Shown piece after piece: positions 10,923-20,193 of a DNA stretch of 21,628 nucleotides (positions are counted from its first letter, which is position 1; each line of letters opens with the position of its first letter). A model generated the notes under the pieces. It saw nothing but the letters and a program-made list of their open reading frames with translations. It was not told the origin of the DNA and ran no database searches. Origin of the DNA: Tieghemiomyces parasiticus (taxonomy: Eukaryota; Kickxellomycota; Dimargaritomycetes; Dimargaritales; Dimargaritaceae); the NCBI GenBank assembly GCA_027575765.1, contig JANBPT010000821.1, forward strand, positions 1-21,628. The letters are read 5' to 3'. The position numbers and the translations under genes were made by a program.

Positions 10923-11410
10923 ATGGAGATTGCCATACTGCTCCCGTCCCAGCTGAGAAGCTAGCTTGGACAAAGTTGATCACAACATGGATAAGATCCT
11001 AGTGCCGTTTCTGGTGGCCGGAGATGTGCTGGCAAGGGGTTCAGATTCAATCATAACTGTAAACAATCGGGCAGTCACTATGATTGCTTAAGGGACCCAT
11101 ATCACAGATCCTACGATACGTCAAGGGCCAAGTTGAGCCAAGCCTTAGTGATCTGCCACCCAATCCTGATTCATCTGTTGTTTTTGTGGACGACACCCCC
11201 ATTTTTAGTGTTGCACATTCCAGCTCTAGACCGGAAGAATCGCGCCTGAAATATACAATAAGCAAACAACCACAGAGCTACGTAAACCTGTCGCTTAGAA
11301 AGAGCAACTACATCGGACTAAGAGAGACCTCGCAGCAAAAAAATATTGTATACCTGCGCCTGAATAGGAACTTAATGGAACTTAGTCGTGGGGAATGTAA
11401 GTATCGTTAA
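10923..11410 (+). mobile_element. Decayed non-LTR retrotransposon reverse transcriptase (probable)
   Basis: Three adjacent frames together resemble the palm of a LINE-type reverse transcriptase. First, MEIAILL (from 10923, frame of 10926) fits the strand before the first catalytic aspartate. Then, after a shift, EASLDKVDHNMDKI (from 10957) fits the usual KAFDKVDHN motif, continuing to GSDSIITVNNRAVT and a TAA at 11089-11091. After another shift, SLSDLPPNPDSSVVFVDDTP (DD codons 11189-11194) fits the INDLPP...FADDT motif, followed by YVNLSLRKSNYIGL, like the KTNYM region. The frame ends at TAA 11408-11410. No endonuclease, poly-A tail or target-site duplication was found. The resemblance comes from short motifs in the right order and strand, so chance is not excluded; best guess is an old CR1/jockey-like relic. 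Confidence 0.45.
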
Positions 11411-13672
11411 ATCCACACCTGCATTGCTCACTTTCCGACCTCGACGAACCTGCAGCCTTGGTCCCTTAGCAACCGTGGTAGATCAATGCATATCGACCTT
11501 AAACTCACTTTTCCGTTGTTAGTGCATAAATCCTATCTACATACTGTGATTGGGTTAGCAGGATATGCAAAACATATCTGTGTGGAATCGTAGAAAAAGG
11601 GGGGGGTGATCCGGCTTGGGCAAGGAGGCCAGGAAACCTGCTTCAATGAGAAAGGTTGGAGGGGGGGAGGGGTCAATATCCGGAGGTCAACCGTACTGGC
11701 AGGAGCGGAGGGGAGGGGGATCTGACACGGGTCTGTTCGGGATAGTTCCCGACTTGCTCTTGGTGCCGGGTTGTTTACATTATCGGAGGGGGACGGGTAA
11801 CAGAAGCGTTCGGTCCCCACCCTAACGTAGGATAACGAGGGAGGAGAAGGGGGATACAACGAGGCCGCCGGTTGATCACAACTGAGAATAGGTCAGTCGA
11901 TACCTCAGGAGTGTAAGTCAGAGTCACCGTTCTCGGCTCCTCCATGTTTTGGTTTTTTGCATCTACCGAAAAAGGACGAGGGCGAATCCATGGGAGTTAA
12001 CAGGTATAATATAGGGAGTGGTTATAGGTTTAGACATTTTTCTTAACGTGACGATACCTGGTTCTCTGCTGATCCGTGGCAACACGATATAAGATGCGGC
12101 CCAATGATATCGAACTCCGACATTTTAACCTAAACATAAACCGAACGACACCGCCCTCCTCTCCAGTTGGGTCCAACGTCAGCGAGCCTACCTCTGTCAA
12201 CCAGCTAGGCGTGCTTCGAAATCCTAAATCACCACAGCTAATCTTAAGCCTACAATGTCGCCTTTTGGAGGCCCTGTGTGGCTGACCAGCGAGTCCGGGT
12301 AAAAGCGAAACCTGATCTCCGTAACCAGTAATCGAGAAGTGAGCGGTATTGAAGGGACGAATCCGGTCGTTGCAACCTTTCTAGACGCTGCTCAGGTCAC
12401 TACGGCTGCTTAGCCAATCCCCAGTAGTACGGATAAAGTCTGAATGGGAGACAGGGGGGGGGGTATACCCACGTAAGCAATTACACCGGGTCAAGTTGGG
12501 TAGCTTGTGGAGAGAACATCAGATGAGAGACGATAACTATGCGACGCAAAAAGGGGGTGGATTAGCTATACACATACACACATGCACTGGGCAAGCGAAA
12601 ATCCATGTGGAGAAGAGGGTGGTGGTAGTGGTTGAGGGGGGGTTAGGTGCAAGTTGAGCACCTTAAACGGGTCCGAATATAGAAACAGGAATGGCAAGTA
12701 AGGGAATAGCAAGGCCGGAAAGTGGAGGAGGGGGGTGCTTTGAATCATTCGCGGGATGGGTGGGCTTAAAGGCGAGTGTATTTTACCCTAAAAGCCATAT
12801 ATAGGTGGGAAGTTATTAGTGGGCACATCATACTGAACAGTGGTTGAGGTTGGTGGATCCTGCCTCCTCTCGGCGCTTCTATTCACTCTGATCTCGGCAA
12901 CTGAAAAGTGGGAGGGGGGAGAGTGGGAACTGGCGACTGTTGGTGGACTGGTGGTAGTGACCATAATGGGGAAGGTGGGGGGGGGAAAGGAGTAAATATT
13001 GCCTATCGGGCCAGACCCATCGTCACTATCTTTAGAATAATGGGCCGACTCTAAAGTGGTCTGCCCATTGCGAGCATGGCCTGACTGTCGGCCGCTTGGA
13101 CCTACCTGCCGATAGTTCAGGGTGGGACAGGTGGCCAAACTAAGTAATACTCAGTGGGAAGGTAACTGATCGGGGATAACCGGCGCTGCTGATTTAGTAT
13201 TCGTGCGCATTGGATTGGCCTACGGCTTGACTCCAATTAACTATTTTTGGCCTCACGATGAGGTGATCTTTAGCAGTGACTGAACAGGCGTCCAGGTCGA
13301 CCTCTAGTCTAACCAGTGCCGGGAAACAGGTTACGTATACTTCAATATAGTTCAATTAGTTGCTTTCTTAGGCGCGGGTATGATGATGAGCGCAGGCCTC
13401 CCACGGAGTACTGACTTATTTAGGGGCTATGCACACCCAAAGCATGGCCCGGGCAACTTGCGGAGGATACGGATTGGGAGAGTAAACATGAAATTACGAA
13501 ATAACCTCAAAACTGACTAATGACAATATAATGGGGATAGGATAAGGCAAAGCGAAGGCGATACAGCCGTCAGGCTTGGGAATAGACAAGTCATGCTAGA
13601 AACTAGGCAAACAACATGGTTTGGGAGGAGGGGGGCAGAAACTCGTCAGATCAGTCGGAAGGCACATGGTGG
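11411..13672. other. Intergenic, G-rich on the plus strand
   Basis: The plus strand is purine-rich with G runs at about 11600-11607, 11660-11678, 11700-11720, 12454-12463 and 12979-12986, giving Pro/Ser-rich frames on the minus strand. G12454-12463 ends in the palindrome GGGTATACCC (12461-12470). The frame at 12076-12285 has no recognised domain. The part nearest 13672 is the likely 3' UTR of the RasGAP gene; no exact AATAAA was seen on the gene strand, only a TAAATAAG near 13415-13424. Confidence 0.55.
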
Positions 13673-13996
13673 CTACTTAGCCACCTGGCCTACAGCCGGG
13701 TACTGGGCGATTTCTAGGTATCCTGAAGTCCAACACGCCCGGGTCTTCTTATCCAAGTCGTCACATTCCCGGACCAGCTGGGTGAGCACCCTGCTGTCAC
13801 AGGCACATTGTTGGGTCTGGGCCAGTCTGAGTAGGTCCGAGCGGAACCGGGAGATGAAGAACGACAGGGCCGACAGTTCCTTATCCATATCGACGAGGTA
13901 GGGCGCCAAGGGCGAATGGAAGGAATGACTTATCGCTAGGGTCATTAGCTTGGAACTCGGGGCGGTGGCGTGCGGAGGCAGTTCTTCATCCTTCTG
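13673..13996 (-). other. C-terminal helical tail of the RasGAP protein
   Basis: Residues about 1060-1166 follow the catalytic domain and end at TAG. The segment is mostly helical by composition (KELSALSFFISRFRSDLLRL, VLTQLVRECDDLDKKTRACW) with several cysteines (QQCACDS, ACW). No domain is recognised. A further spliced exon is possible in principle (AG then GTGGCT just before the stop), but that donor is poor and the stop is accepted. Confidence 0.6.
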
Positions 13997-16900
13997 ACTA
14001 GCCAGAAAATCAATAAATTCCATGAGGGCCGACGAGTTCTCCATGACGAACTCGTTCATAGGCGACATGTGCGGTTCCTTGACACCGAATTCCGAAAGGT
14101 TGGCCAGGCATTGCACGCTCTTGGCTAGTAACGTCAGGGTGCGGTGGACCTTAGGCTCGGGGTTTTCCTTGACTAGACCGTAGAGTTTAGGCGACAAGAT
14201 GGCCGGGCAGATGAGTCGTAGGAAGAAGAAACCGCTGGTAATTAATTACAAATAGGGGAGGTAGGAGATGTAGTATTAGGGAGCATGAAGGTATATATGT
14301 ATGAATTAGTGTAATTGAGGTCGATTAGAACGCCGCGGAAGCAGTGGCCTAGTGAACGGCCTGGAGGCGTATCCACTTCATATCCATTAAGCACTACCAA
14401 GTGTCCCGTACTTACCTCACACAGGTGTAGCGGGCTGGGGAGACCGACTTGGGGTCTACTTTGGTACCAAACTTCTCCTCGATGATGCGACGTAGCCGGG
14501 AGAAGATGACACGTAACTCAACTGGGCAGCGGGCTTTCGACTGCTCGATGGAGCTCCAGAGGATCCGCACGTAGAGCAACAGAATTTTCCATTGGGCACC
14601 TACATCCTCGCCCGCCGGCAGTTTAGCAGGGTCCACCTCGCAGGCGACCTGGTACTGGCAGATGTTACGTACTAGGGTACCCAGGGTATCCTCAACGTAG
14701 GTCATACCCACTATCTTCATATAAGCGTCGAGAGCCTTGGTGAAGACCGAGTTGCCTCGGAAGAGGATGTTGGGGTCCTCGGTGCGCGCCACCTCGTGCT
14801 GGCCGAGGTAATCGAACCACGGGATGGCTAACTCTTTGGTCAAAAATACCTTCAGGAGGGTCTCGGAGAGCCATTCCAAGTTACGGGCTACGCCTGCGAG
14901 GTCGAATATCACATGGTTTTGGTAGTTAAGCAGAGTCTCCAGCAACGAGGCATACTCGGCGGAGGGAAGGACAACGATCTCATCGTAGCGGAGCTTGAGG
15001 CGCAGCCCACCCACCTTGTGGATAAGCGGTAGTGGCCCGTCATGGTTCGATCTTCCGTGACCACCAGGACCTACTAGACTGACACCAAGGCCTCCGCCCG
15101 CCGCCAGGGCCCCGGACCCGCGGAGAATGGTACACGCGTTGAGATCCGGGTGTTGTGGGTTGCCCAAGACCGGGTACCAACCGTCATAGGTCTCACCGCG
15201 TCGCAAGGTCGGGATGGGGATCACCGCCTGGCCCACCAGGTTATCCTTGAGCATCTTGTTCGAGCTATAGATGGCCACTGAGACACCGCAGTAGAAGGAC
15301 GGGAGGTCTGTGAATAGGAAATCCTCACGCCACTGCAGAGGGCCCCCAGTCTTCGTGCTGGTGCGGGCGCGGAGGGTATCGTCCAGGAAGAGGTTGCAAT
15401 AGAAGGCCGAGCCGCTCACCTCGTGGGCCTCGACCACCCGAACCCAAAAGGTACGAACGGCGCGGAACTCCAGGGTAGGCTTGCCGATACCATGCTGGAC
15501 CGGACCAAAGATCTCGGGCTTAGCGGCCGCCTTGAGAAGGCATAGCCAGACATTGCGTTCCGTCGGGTTGTCTGCCGTAAAGTAGAAAGTGCCTTGCAGC
15601 TGAGTGCGGATGTGAAAGCAGAACCGCTTGTCGAACAAGGTCTCGTCGTCAACCTGAATGTCGCTGCGGTTGATGGTATCGAGCGGGATCACTTCTAAGG
15701 TGCGGCAGCTCTGTAGGTGGGAAGGTCATAAAATTTCGAAGACAAGGTGTACGAAGGGTGGTTGGGTCAGCCATAGGTCAATCCATGAGATATGTGAACG
15801 AAGGTATATTGGCTAATGGTCTTATCTACGTACTGTGTTGTCATAGAGTGAGAGGCTGAACTCGGAACCATCGCCCTTGACAGTAGCGGCGGTGGCCTTC
15901 CAGTCACCGCTACTCATCGTCTCCTTGAGAATCTGCCAGTTCTTGTTACTCTTGGTGGCTGGGGCATGAGTTAAAAAATAAGTGGAGGGATGAGGCCAGC
16001 GGTTAGATTGGAATTGTCAAACCATGTGAACTCTGTCTTAACTGGCCAAGACTTTACAATGGCAACCGTGTGATGCCTACCTCTGATGAATAGCTTGCCG
16101 ATCTTGACGATACCATCCTTGAGGTCCTCGATGGTAAACTTGGTAAGGCGTGATCGTTGGGAGACAGGCACGAGTGGGTTATGACTTAGTATTGCGCCCA
16201 GGCCCAGCAATCTTACTGATTATAGGGCGGATTATCACGGTGAACGTAAATATATACGCTCATTCCAACCCTGTAGCGCTGACAACCTACCTCTTCAGAG
16301 CCAGATGAGGCTGAGTCGTCGTGTTGGCCTATTTGGAGCTCGTTCTGGGGAATGTATCGAACCATATTGCACTGAGAATGTTGGTCGAGAGCCAGTGGTA
16401 GAAGGTGCTCCTTAAAGTCTAACTTCAACTTTGCGCTCTTTCAGAATTGAATCATACGGACACTGTAGATTTTCAAACTCACATACCTTGGTGGGGGCGA
16501 GGCTCTCGTGGAGGGACGGCCGGCCCAGGGTCTCCATGATCTGGTAAATGGCAATGAGGGGGAAAAACATATCTTCGTTAGGAATTTGCTGCCCGGTATC
16601 GCTCGCGTGACCCATCTACCTTCTACCACATCACCGTCTAGGCACATTACCTGTTTGGGCGCGATCTTGGGTGCATTGTGGCCCAGGCTGTGCTCAGAGC
16701 GGCGGCCCACTGAACCAGACCCGTTGTCGATACTGCTGCGGTGGCTAATGGACCTAGCCAGGTAGTTGGCACTGCCAAAAATCGCCATGAATCGGATCTG
16801 TTCGTGTTCGTTGCTGAGTTGAAGGTAACAGAGACTGGTTTATGGGTAGGCGATGTGAGATTGGGAAGGCGAGTTGAAAGATGTTGGTGAGTGGCAGTTT

Positions 16901-19900
16901 AAGGGTGTGTTTTGGAAGCGTGAAGGGGAGAGGTGGGTGTAGTGTTCAGTTAGCAAATATACTAATGCACAGAACGCGTTGAGCGAAGGAGAGCCCCGCC
17001 CCCACTGGAAAGTCAGCCTTCAAGGGTATAAACCAGGGGCAGCCAAGGTAGTCCGCCTGGTAGGATACGAAAGTAAAGATCGTAATAGATGAGCCTAAGT
17101 GCCGGCGGGGACACATTGAAGGAAAGGGAGAGCGACTGGCCCCTTAGATTCTTTTTTGCTGGTGCCACATGGGCGTGGCCAGAGTATAATGAACCGCGAT
17201 TGAGAAAACAGGTACACCATTAAGTAAGGGGTTCAAGGTAGAGGAAGAGCGATACAGAAGGGACGGTGTCGCTCATAAGGGGCGCCGCGCCACTCTTGGA
17301 GGCTTTCCCTCCCCCTTTGACTTACAGTTGGCCATGCTGGGTCAACTCGACGACACTGGTGCGGTTTTGGAACGTGGTCGGCGCGGCAGCCACCTCGGTC
17401 ACAGGCTGTGCGAACAGTTCGACCACCTGCGCAAGCTTGATGCAACTTAGGATCAGATCGCCCTCAGATTCGACAGCATAGTACACCCTAAGGTAAGCCG
17501 GCCGGGTATTGATGATGGAGGCGGAGATGAAGGTGCGGTCGGGATGTGTAATGCAGGAGGGAGGGAAAGGGTTTGAAAGGGGGAGTGGGAGAAGGGGTGA
17601 GGGGTGGCCAGCAGTGGTCATCGCAACACGTGAGGAGCAGGTTGATCAGGACCCGGTGGACATAAAAGGGTGAGTCGAGGAGGAGGGGAGTGACAGACAA
17701 GGGAGATGCGAGGTGGGTGATTAGTACAGTTTTGGGCTGCGAGTGGCTTAATGCAGGATGTGACTGTATAGTCTATTTAACGCGGTGGCCGGGACGGCGA
17801 AAGGGAGCAGAGTGAGCCACAATCACACGCGACGGTACCAGCAAAACCTGGTTCAGCAGGATGACCAGGTCATTCAGCTCTCGTGTAGTATCAAGTGGTC
17901 CCATCCGGGAGTAACATTATGGGCATGGTTGGGATTCAACACATGAAGGGCAATACTGATACTGTGCTGCCACTAGACCCGTCCCAAGGGAGAAGGTCCG
18001 AAATTCAGCAAGCTACAGTCAGCGTTAAAACCATCACCACTTACCTCTGCCATGACTCGGTGGAGTGGGGGTTGTAGTAAAACAGGTAACCCGTACGTGG
18101 CGCCGACTCATGGTCATCGAAACTGTCGCTACCTGTGTCATCATCTAGACCGAGATCAGTGTAGAACTCATTGAGCTCCTCCTGGTATACCAAATGTAAC
18201 AAGGAGCGTGGAAGCATTTTAGCATGCCATAGTCAGTATTGTTCCTCCTGTCGGATACAGTGTCACGGGGAGGGAAGACAGTGCGCTGGAAACACGGGGT
18301 CAACCGATTTCTAACCCAGTTGCGTCTTACCTCCATATCGAATGTAAGCTGATCGTCGGGACAGCTCTTGACCTCCTCGAACCGTTCGACGGTGGTGGCC
18401 TGGGAAAGCACAGCAAAGGGTCGGCGGCAAAAGTAGGACCCGAAAGGCCAGTGGCTGATTAGCCGTGCTTCCCCAGTGAGATGGTATGGAAAGGGATTAT
18501 ACGGTCAGGGTCGAGGAGCTCTCCCGTGCTACACTAAAGCCCGCGCTGGCACCGAACGCTCGTGAATCTCACCTTCTGCATAATGTCTTTGGATAGAAAG
18601 TTAAGGCAATCCAGTAGTAGCTTGTGGTCTGTATAGCTCCAGGTTCGGAAAATCTGCGACCACTCTTCGATCTGTTAGGAAATACGGAAGAGGTGTCCGC
18701 CATAGAGATTAGCCCGATTGCGTTCGTCGGCGCCGAAGTGGGAATGTGGAATTATAAGATTGTATAAACCGGCCCAACACGGTTAGAACGTGCTTAGCCA
18801 CAGCTCGCCTGTTCTATTACTCACTTTGGTCAGGATGAGGAGATAACCGCTTTTCTGGATCTGGTCAAGTACCCGATGGTACCGGTACATGGCACCATAA
18901 TACAGTCGCTTGTTCTCGTACAGCTTGTGCGCCATCTGTTCAATGGTGATGAGTAGCCAGAGTGAAAGAGTGACTTGGTTAATAATTTATAGGGAACGGG
19001 TAAGCCTGTCTGCAAGTTTACTTGGAAAGGAGGGATTCTCCCCGAATGCTTACCTCTACGCAGACCTGGGGGTCGGCATTGGGACTGAGACTGGCACAGT
19101 AGTTCTCCATCATCCGCGTGTATTCGTTTTCAGCGTTGCTGTAGGTGGCTTTAAGGCCCTGCTTGTGACAAAGGTCGTGGGGAATTGGGTAAGCAAGTGG
19201 GAGAGTTGCAGGGGTCAATTAAAAAGTACTCTTAGATGCGCTGCAGCTACCCTGCACAGAGGAATTCAGTCATAAACTATTGCAATGATCGAAAACGTCG
19301 ATGCTTACTTACAGGGGTGAGGTTTATCACGTTATTCAGCCTGGTCATGGGTTCTGTAAGTTAAACATTGGTACGTTGAATTGTGCGAGACCGATAAGTA
19401 AAGTTAGCGACGGAAGTACCGGGCCGATAATGATAAACAAGCTGGACAAATGCTGGCCATCCAGCCTATGGACATATGCTGCTATCGACATCCTTTTCTT
19501 TTTTATAAAAAAAAAGTCGTTTATGATTGAGGTGGACGATCCTCAATGTCATTACCTATAACGTTCCGGCGAAGCTTGTCCGCAACGGCCTTGTGGTCGC
19601 TACGCAGCGATTTGACAGCGGCCAGGTAGTCTGACGTTTGGCGAGACTTGTCTTGGTCTGGTGGGGGTAGTAAGGAGCGTTGGTAGATTGTGTTTGTTGA
19701 GTATTCGAGCAAACCGATCACAGTACCCATTTGTGGGGACTAGTGAACGAATAGATTCCATATAATACTCATTAAATCATTATAAAATGTTACCTACAAT
19801 TGTACTGGGCGGGCTCCATGAAGGTCTCGGGTTGGAATTCCAGAATCTCAGTCACCATTGTGGCCGTGCAGTCGTGGAAATCTGGCGGCGGAAAGGTAGA

Positions 19901-20193
19901 CCAGTGATTACCAGCGACAGATACCGAATAATGTTTGGCCGTACGCACGGCGTAGCGAAGTTAGCGACTGTCATTATAGAGATAAGCAGTGGGCCGGGCC
20001 AGCCGTCGTACTTAATGTGCCCGGTAATCGAAGTACGCAGCACACGGTACTTACCAGCTGATATGTTGACAAACTGACCGGCCAGATCAAGCCACCGCTC
20101 CAGGGACCTGGACAGATGCTGGATGTCAGCATGGATCTTCTCGACCTTCAGTTTTCGGTGTGGGGATAATTCGGTGCAACCTGTCATGGTCAT
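13673..20193 (-). CDS. BAR-PH-PH-C2-RasGAP protein, 17 exons, 1166 aa
   Basis: Predicted GTPase-activating protein for Ras, acting at membranes. Exons in transcript order: 20193-20055, 19881-19798, 19657-19556, 19353-19313, 19158-19054, 18935-18825, 18671-18573, 18399-18331, 18181-18045, 17487-17326, 16813-16651, 16588-16487, 16437-16291, 16138-16081, 15958-15834, 15710-14416, 14234-13673. All introns are GT-AG and every phase matches; summed exons are 3501 nt with TAG at 13673-13675. The start is the first ATG after an in-frame TAG at 20332-20334, with A at -3. Approximate domains: BAR 10-250, PH1 281-370, PH2 488-614, C2 626-742, RasGAP 799-1059, helical tail to 1166. The GAP part resembles the SynGAP/RASAL group (PH-C2-RasGAP); the BAR-PH front recalls ACAP/ASAP and GRAF proteins. 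GAP identity is firm. The least certain points are the acceptor of exon 13 (16437, 16428 or 16422), the donor of exon 2, and the N-terminus. Confidence 0.85.
13997..14960 (-). other. RasGAP catalytic domain (residues ~799-1059)
   Basis: It accelerates GTP hydrolysis by Ras-family GTPases. The arginine finger sits in ILFRGNSVFTKALDAYMKIV (Arg866, codon 14757-14759), aligned with the FR finger of p120GAP and neurofibromin. The second signature, FFFLRLICPAILSPKLYGLV, keeps the structural arginine (Arg986, codon 14216-14218). It is split by a 181-nt intron (14235-14415) inside the motif joining TCVS to GFFFLR. The end is marked by SPMNEFVMENSSALMEFIDF, the usual closing helix. All visible catalytic elements are present, so I expect an active GAP. 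Confidence 0.93.
15129..15479 (-). other. C2 domain (residues ~626-742, exon 16)
   Basis: Beta-sandwich signature: FWVRVVEAHEVSGSAFYCNL, FLDDTLRARTSTKTGG, PLQWREDFLFTDLP, VSVAIYSSNKMLKDNLVGQA, then GETYDGWYPVL. The W-x-E-x-F strand and the D-x-x-x-G-x-A turn are typical of C2 domains. Few aspartates sit in the calcium-loop positions, so calcium-independent membrane or protein binding is likelier (inference). A glycine-rich linker (about residues 745-768) separates it from the GAP domain. Confidence 0.8.
15513..16138 (-). other. Second PH domain (residues ~488-614, exons 14-16)
   Basis: It starts at IVKIGKLFIR, continues with SNKNWQILKETMSSGDWKA and EFSLSLYDN, then TLEVIPLDTINRSDIQVDD and FCFHIRTQLQGTFYFTADN. 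It ends on a helix with the invariant PH tryptophan, TERNVWLCLLKAAAK. Placement directly before C2 and RasGAP matches the PH-C2-GAP layout of SynGAP, DAB2IP and RASAL proteins. It is interrupted by introns of 122 and 123 nt with good donors (GTAGGC, GTACGT). Confidence 0.7.
16291..16588 (-). other. Unrecognised inter-PH linker (exons 12-13, residues 405-487)
   Basis: Exon 12 encodes a hydrophobic stretch around FFPLIAIYQIMETLGR, probably a helix rather than a membrane span. Exon 13 encodes SAKLKLDFKEHLLPLALDQ, then a polar acidic tail with DDSASSGSEE. I recognise no domain. The 49-nt intron between them has a strong donor (GTATGTGAG) but a weak AAG acceptor with no pyrimidine tract. In-phase AAG alternatives lie 9 and 15 nt further on, so up to five residues here are uncertain. 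Confidence 0.45.
16753..18091 (-). other. First PH domain (residues ~281-370, exons 9-11)
   Basis: It begins with GYLFYYN and a first-strand/second-strand junction at STESWQRVYYAVESEGDLIL, the usual PH pattern of a tryptophan, basic residue, aromatic strand, then a glycine turn. The match runs directly across the exon 9/10 junction, which supports the 557-nt intron there. The C-terminal helix is HEQIRFMAIFGSANYLA. A Ser/Gly/Arg-rich linker (HRSSIDNGSGSVGRRSEHS) follows. PH domains after BAR domains usually bind phosphoinositides; no diagnostic lipid-pocket motif is evident here. Confidence 0.65.
19158..19164 (-). promoter_or_regulatory. Tandem AAG/CAG splice acceptor of intron 4
   Basis: The intron 4 acceptor reads AAG-CAG before GGC on the gene strand. 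Use of the first AG would insert one glutamine before the glycine that opens exon 5 (GLKATYSN). Both forms keep frame. CAG is the stronger site and was used in the model. Confidence 0.55.
19790..19797 (-). promoter_or_regulatory. Overlapping donors of intron 2
   Basis: The gene strand reads AATT-GTAGGTAACA after exon 2. Cutting before GTAGGT joins T to the next exon's AC and keeps the BAR frame. Cutting four bases later, before GTAACA (after AG), shifts the frame and reaches TAG in exon 3 (within CTGCGTAGCGAC). The model uses the first donor. Confidence 0.5.

Larger units (their letters stand above)
18331..20166 (-). other. BAR-like helical bundle (residues ~10-250, exons 1-8)
   Basis: Long amphipathic helices with heptad-like spacing. 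It opens with SPHRKLKVEKIHADIQHL, close in pattern to the first helix of ACAP/GRAF BAR domains (a short SP start, then repeated charged and leucine positions). It continues through DYLAAVKSLRSDHKAVADKL, a loop RRNVIEPMTRLNNVI, KATYSNAENEYTRMMENY, ENKRLYYGAMYRYHRVLDQI and YTDHKLLLDCLNFLSKDI. BAR domains dimerise and bind curved membrane; basic clusters (KLRR, ENKRL) would suit lipid contact. The call rests on pattern and on its place before a PH domain, so an F-BAR or other arfaptin-type fold is possible. An acidic linker follows (residues about 251-279, with LDDD and SFDDHE). Confidence 0.62.

Noticed and set aside
11600..11830. G-quadruplex array
   Set aside because: G runs are dense, but I could not find four runs of three or more with loops of 1-7 nt in one place.
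17488..17700. Minus-strand frame with LLLDSPFYVHRVLINLLLTC in intron 9
   Set aside because: Leucine/proline-rich output of a pyrimidine tract; no phase-compatible splice sites with the neighbouring exons.
17848..17904. Exon-like frame in intron 9 (TRELNDLVILLNQ)
   Set aside because: No acceptor in matching phase precedes it (the frame meets TAA just upstream without an AG between), the donor after it (GTTTTG) is poor, and direct joining of exons 9 and 10 already gives an unbroken PH pattern.
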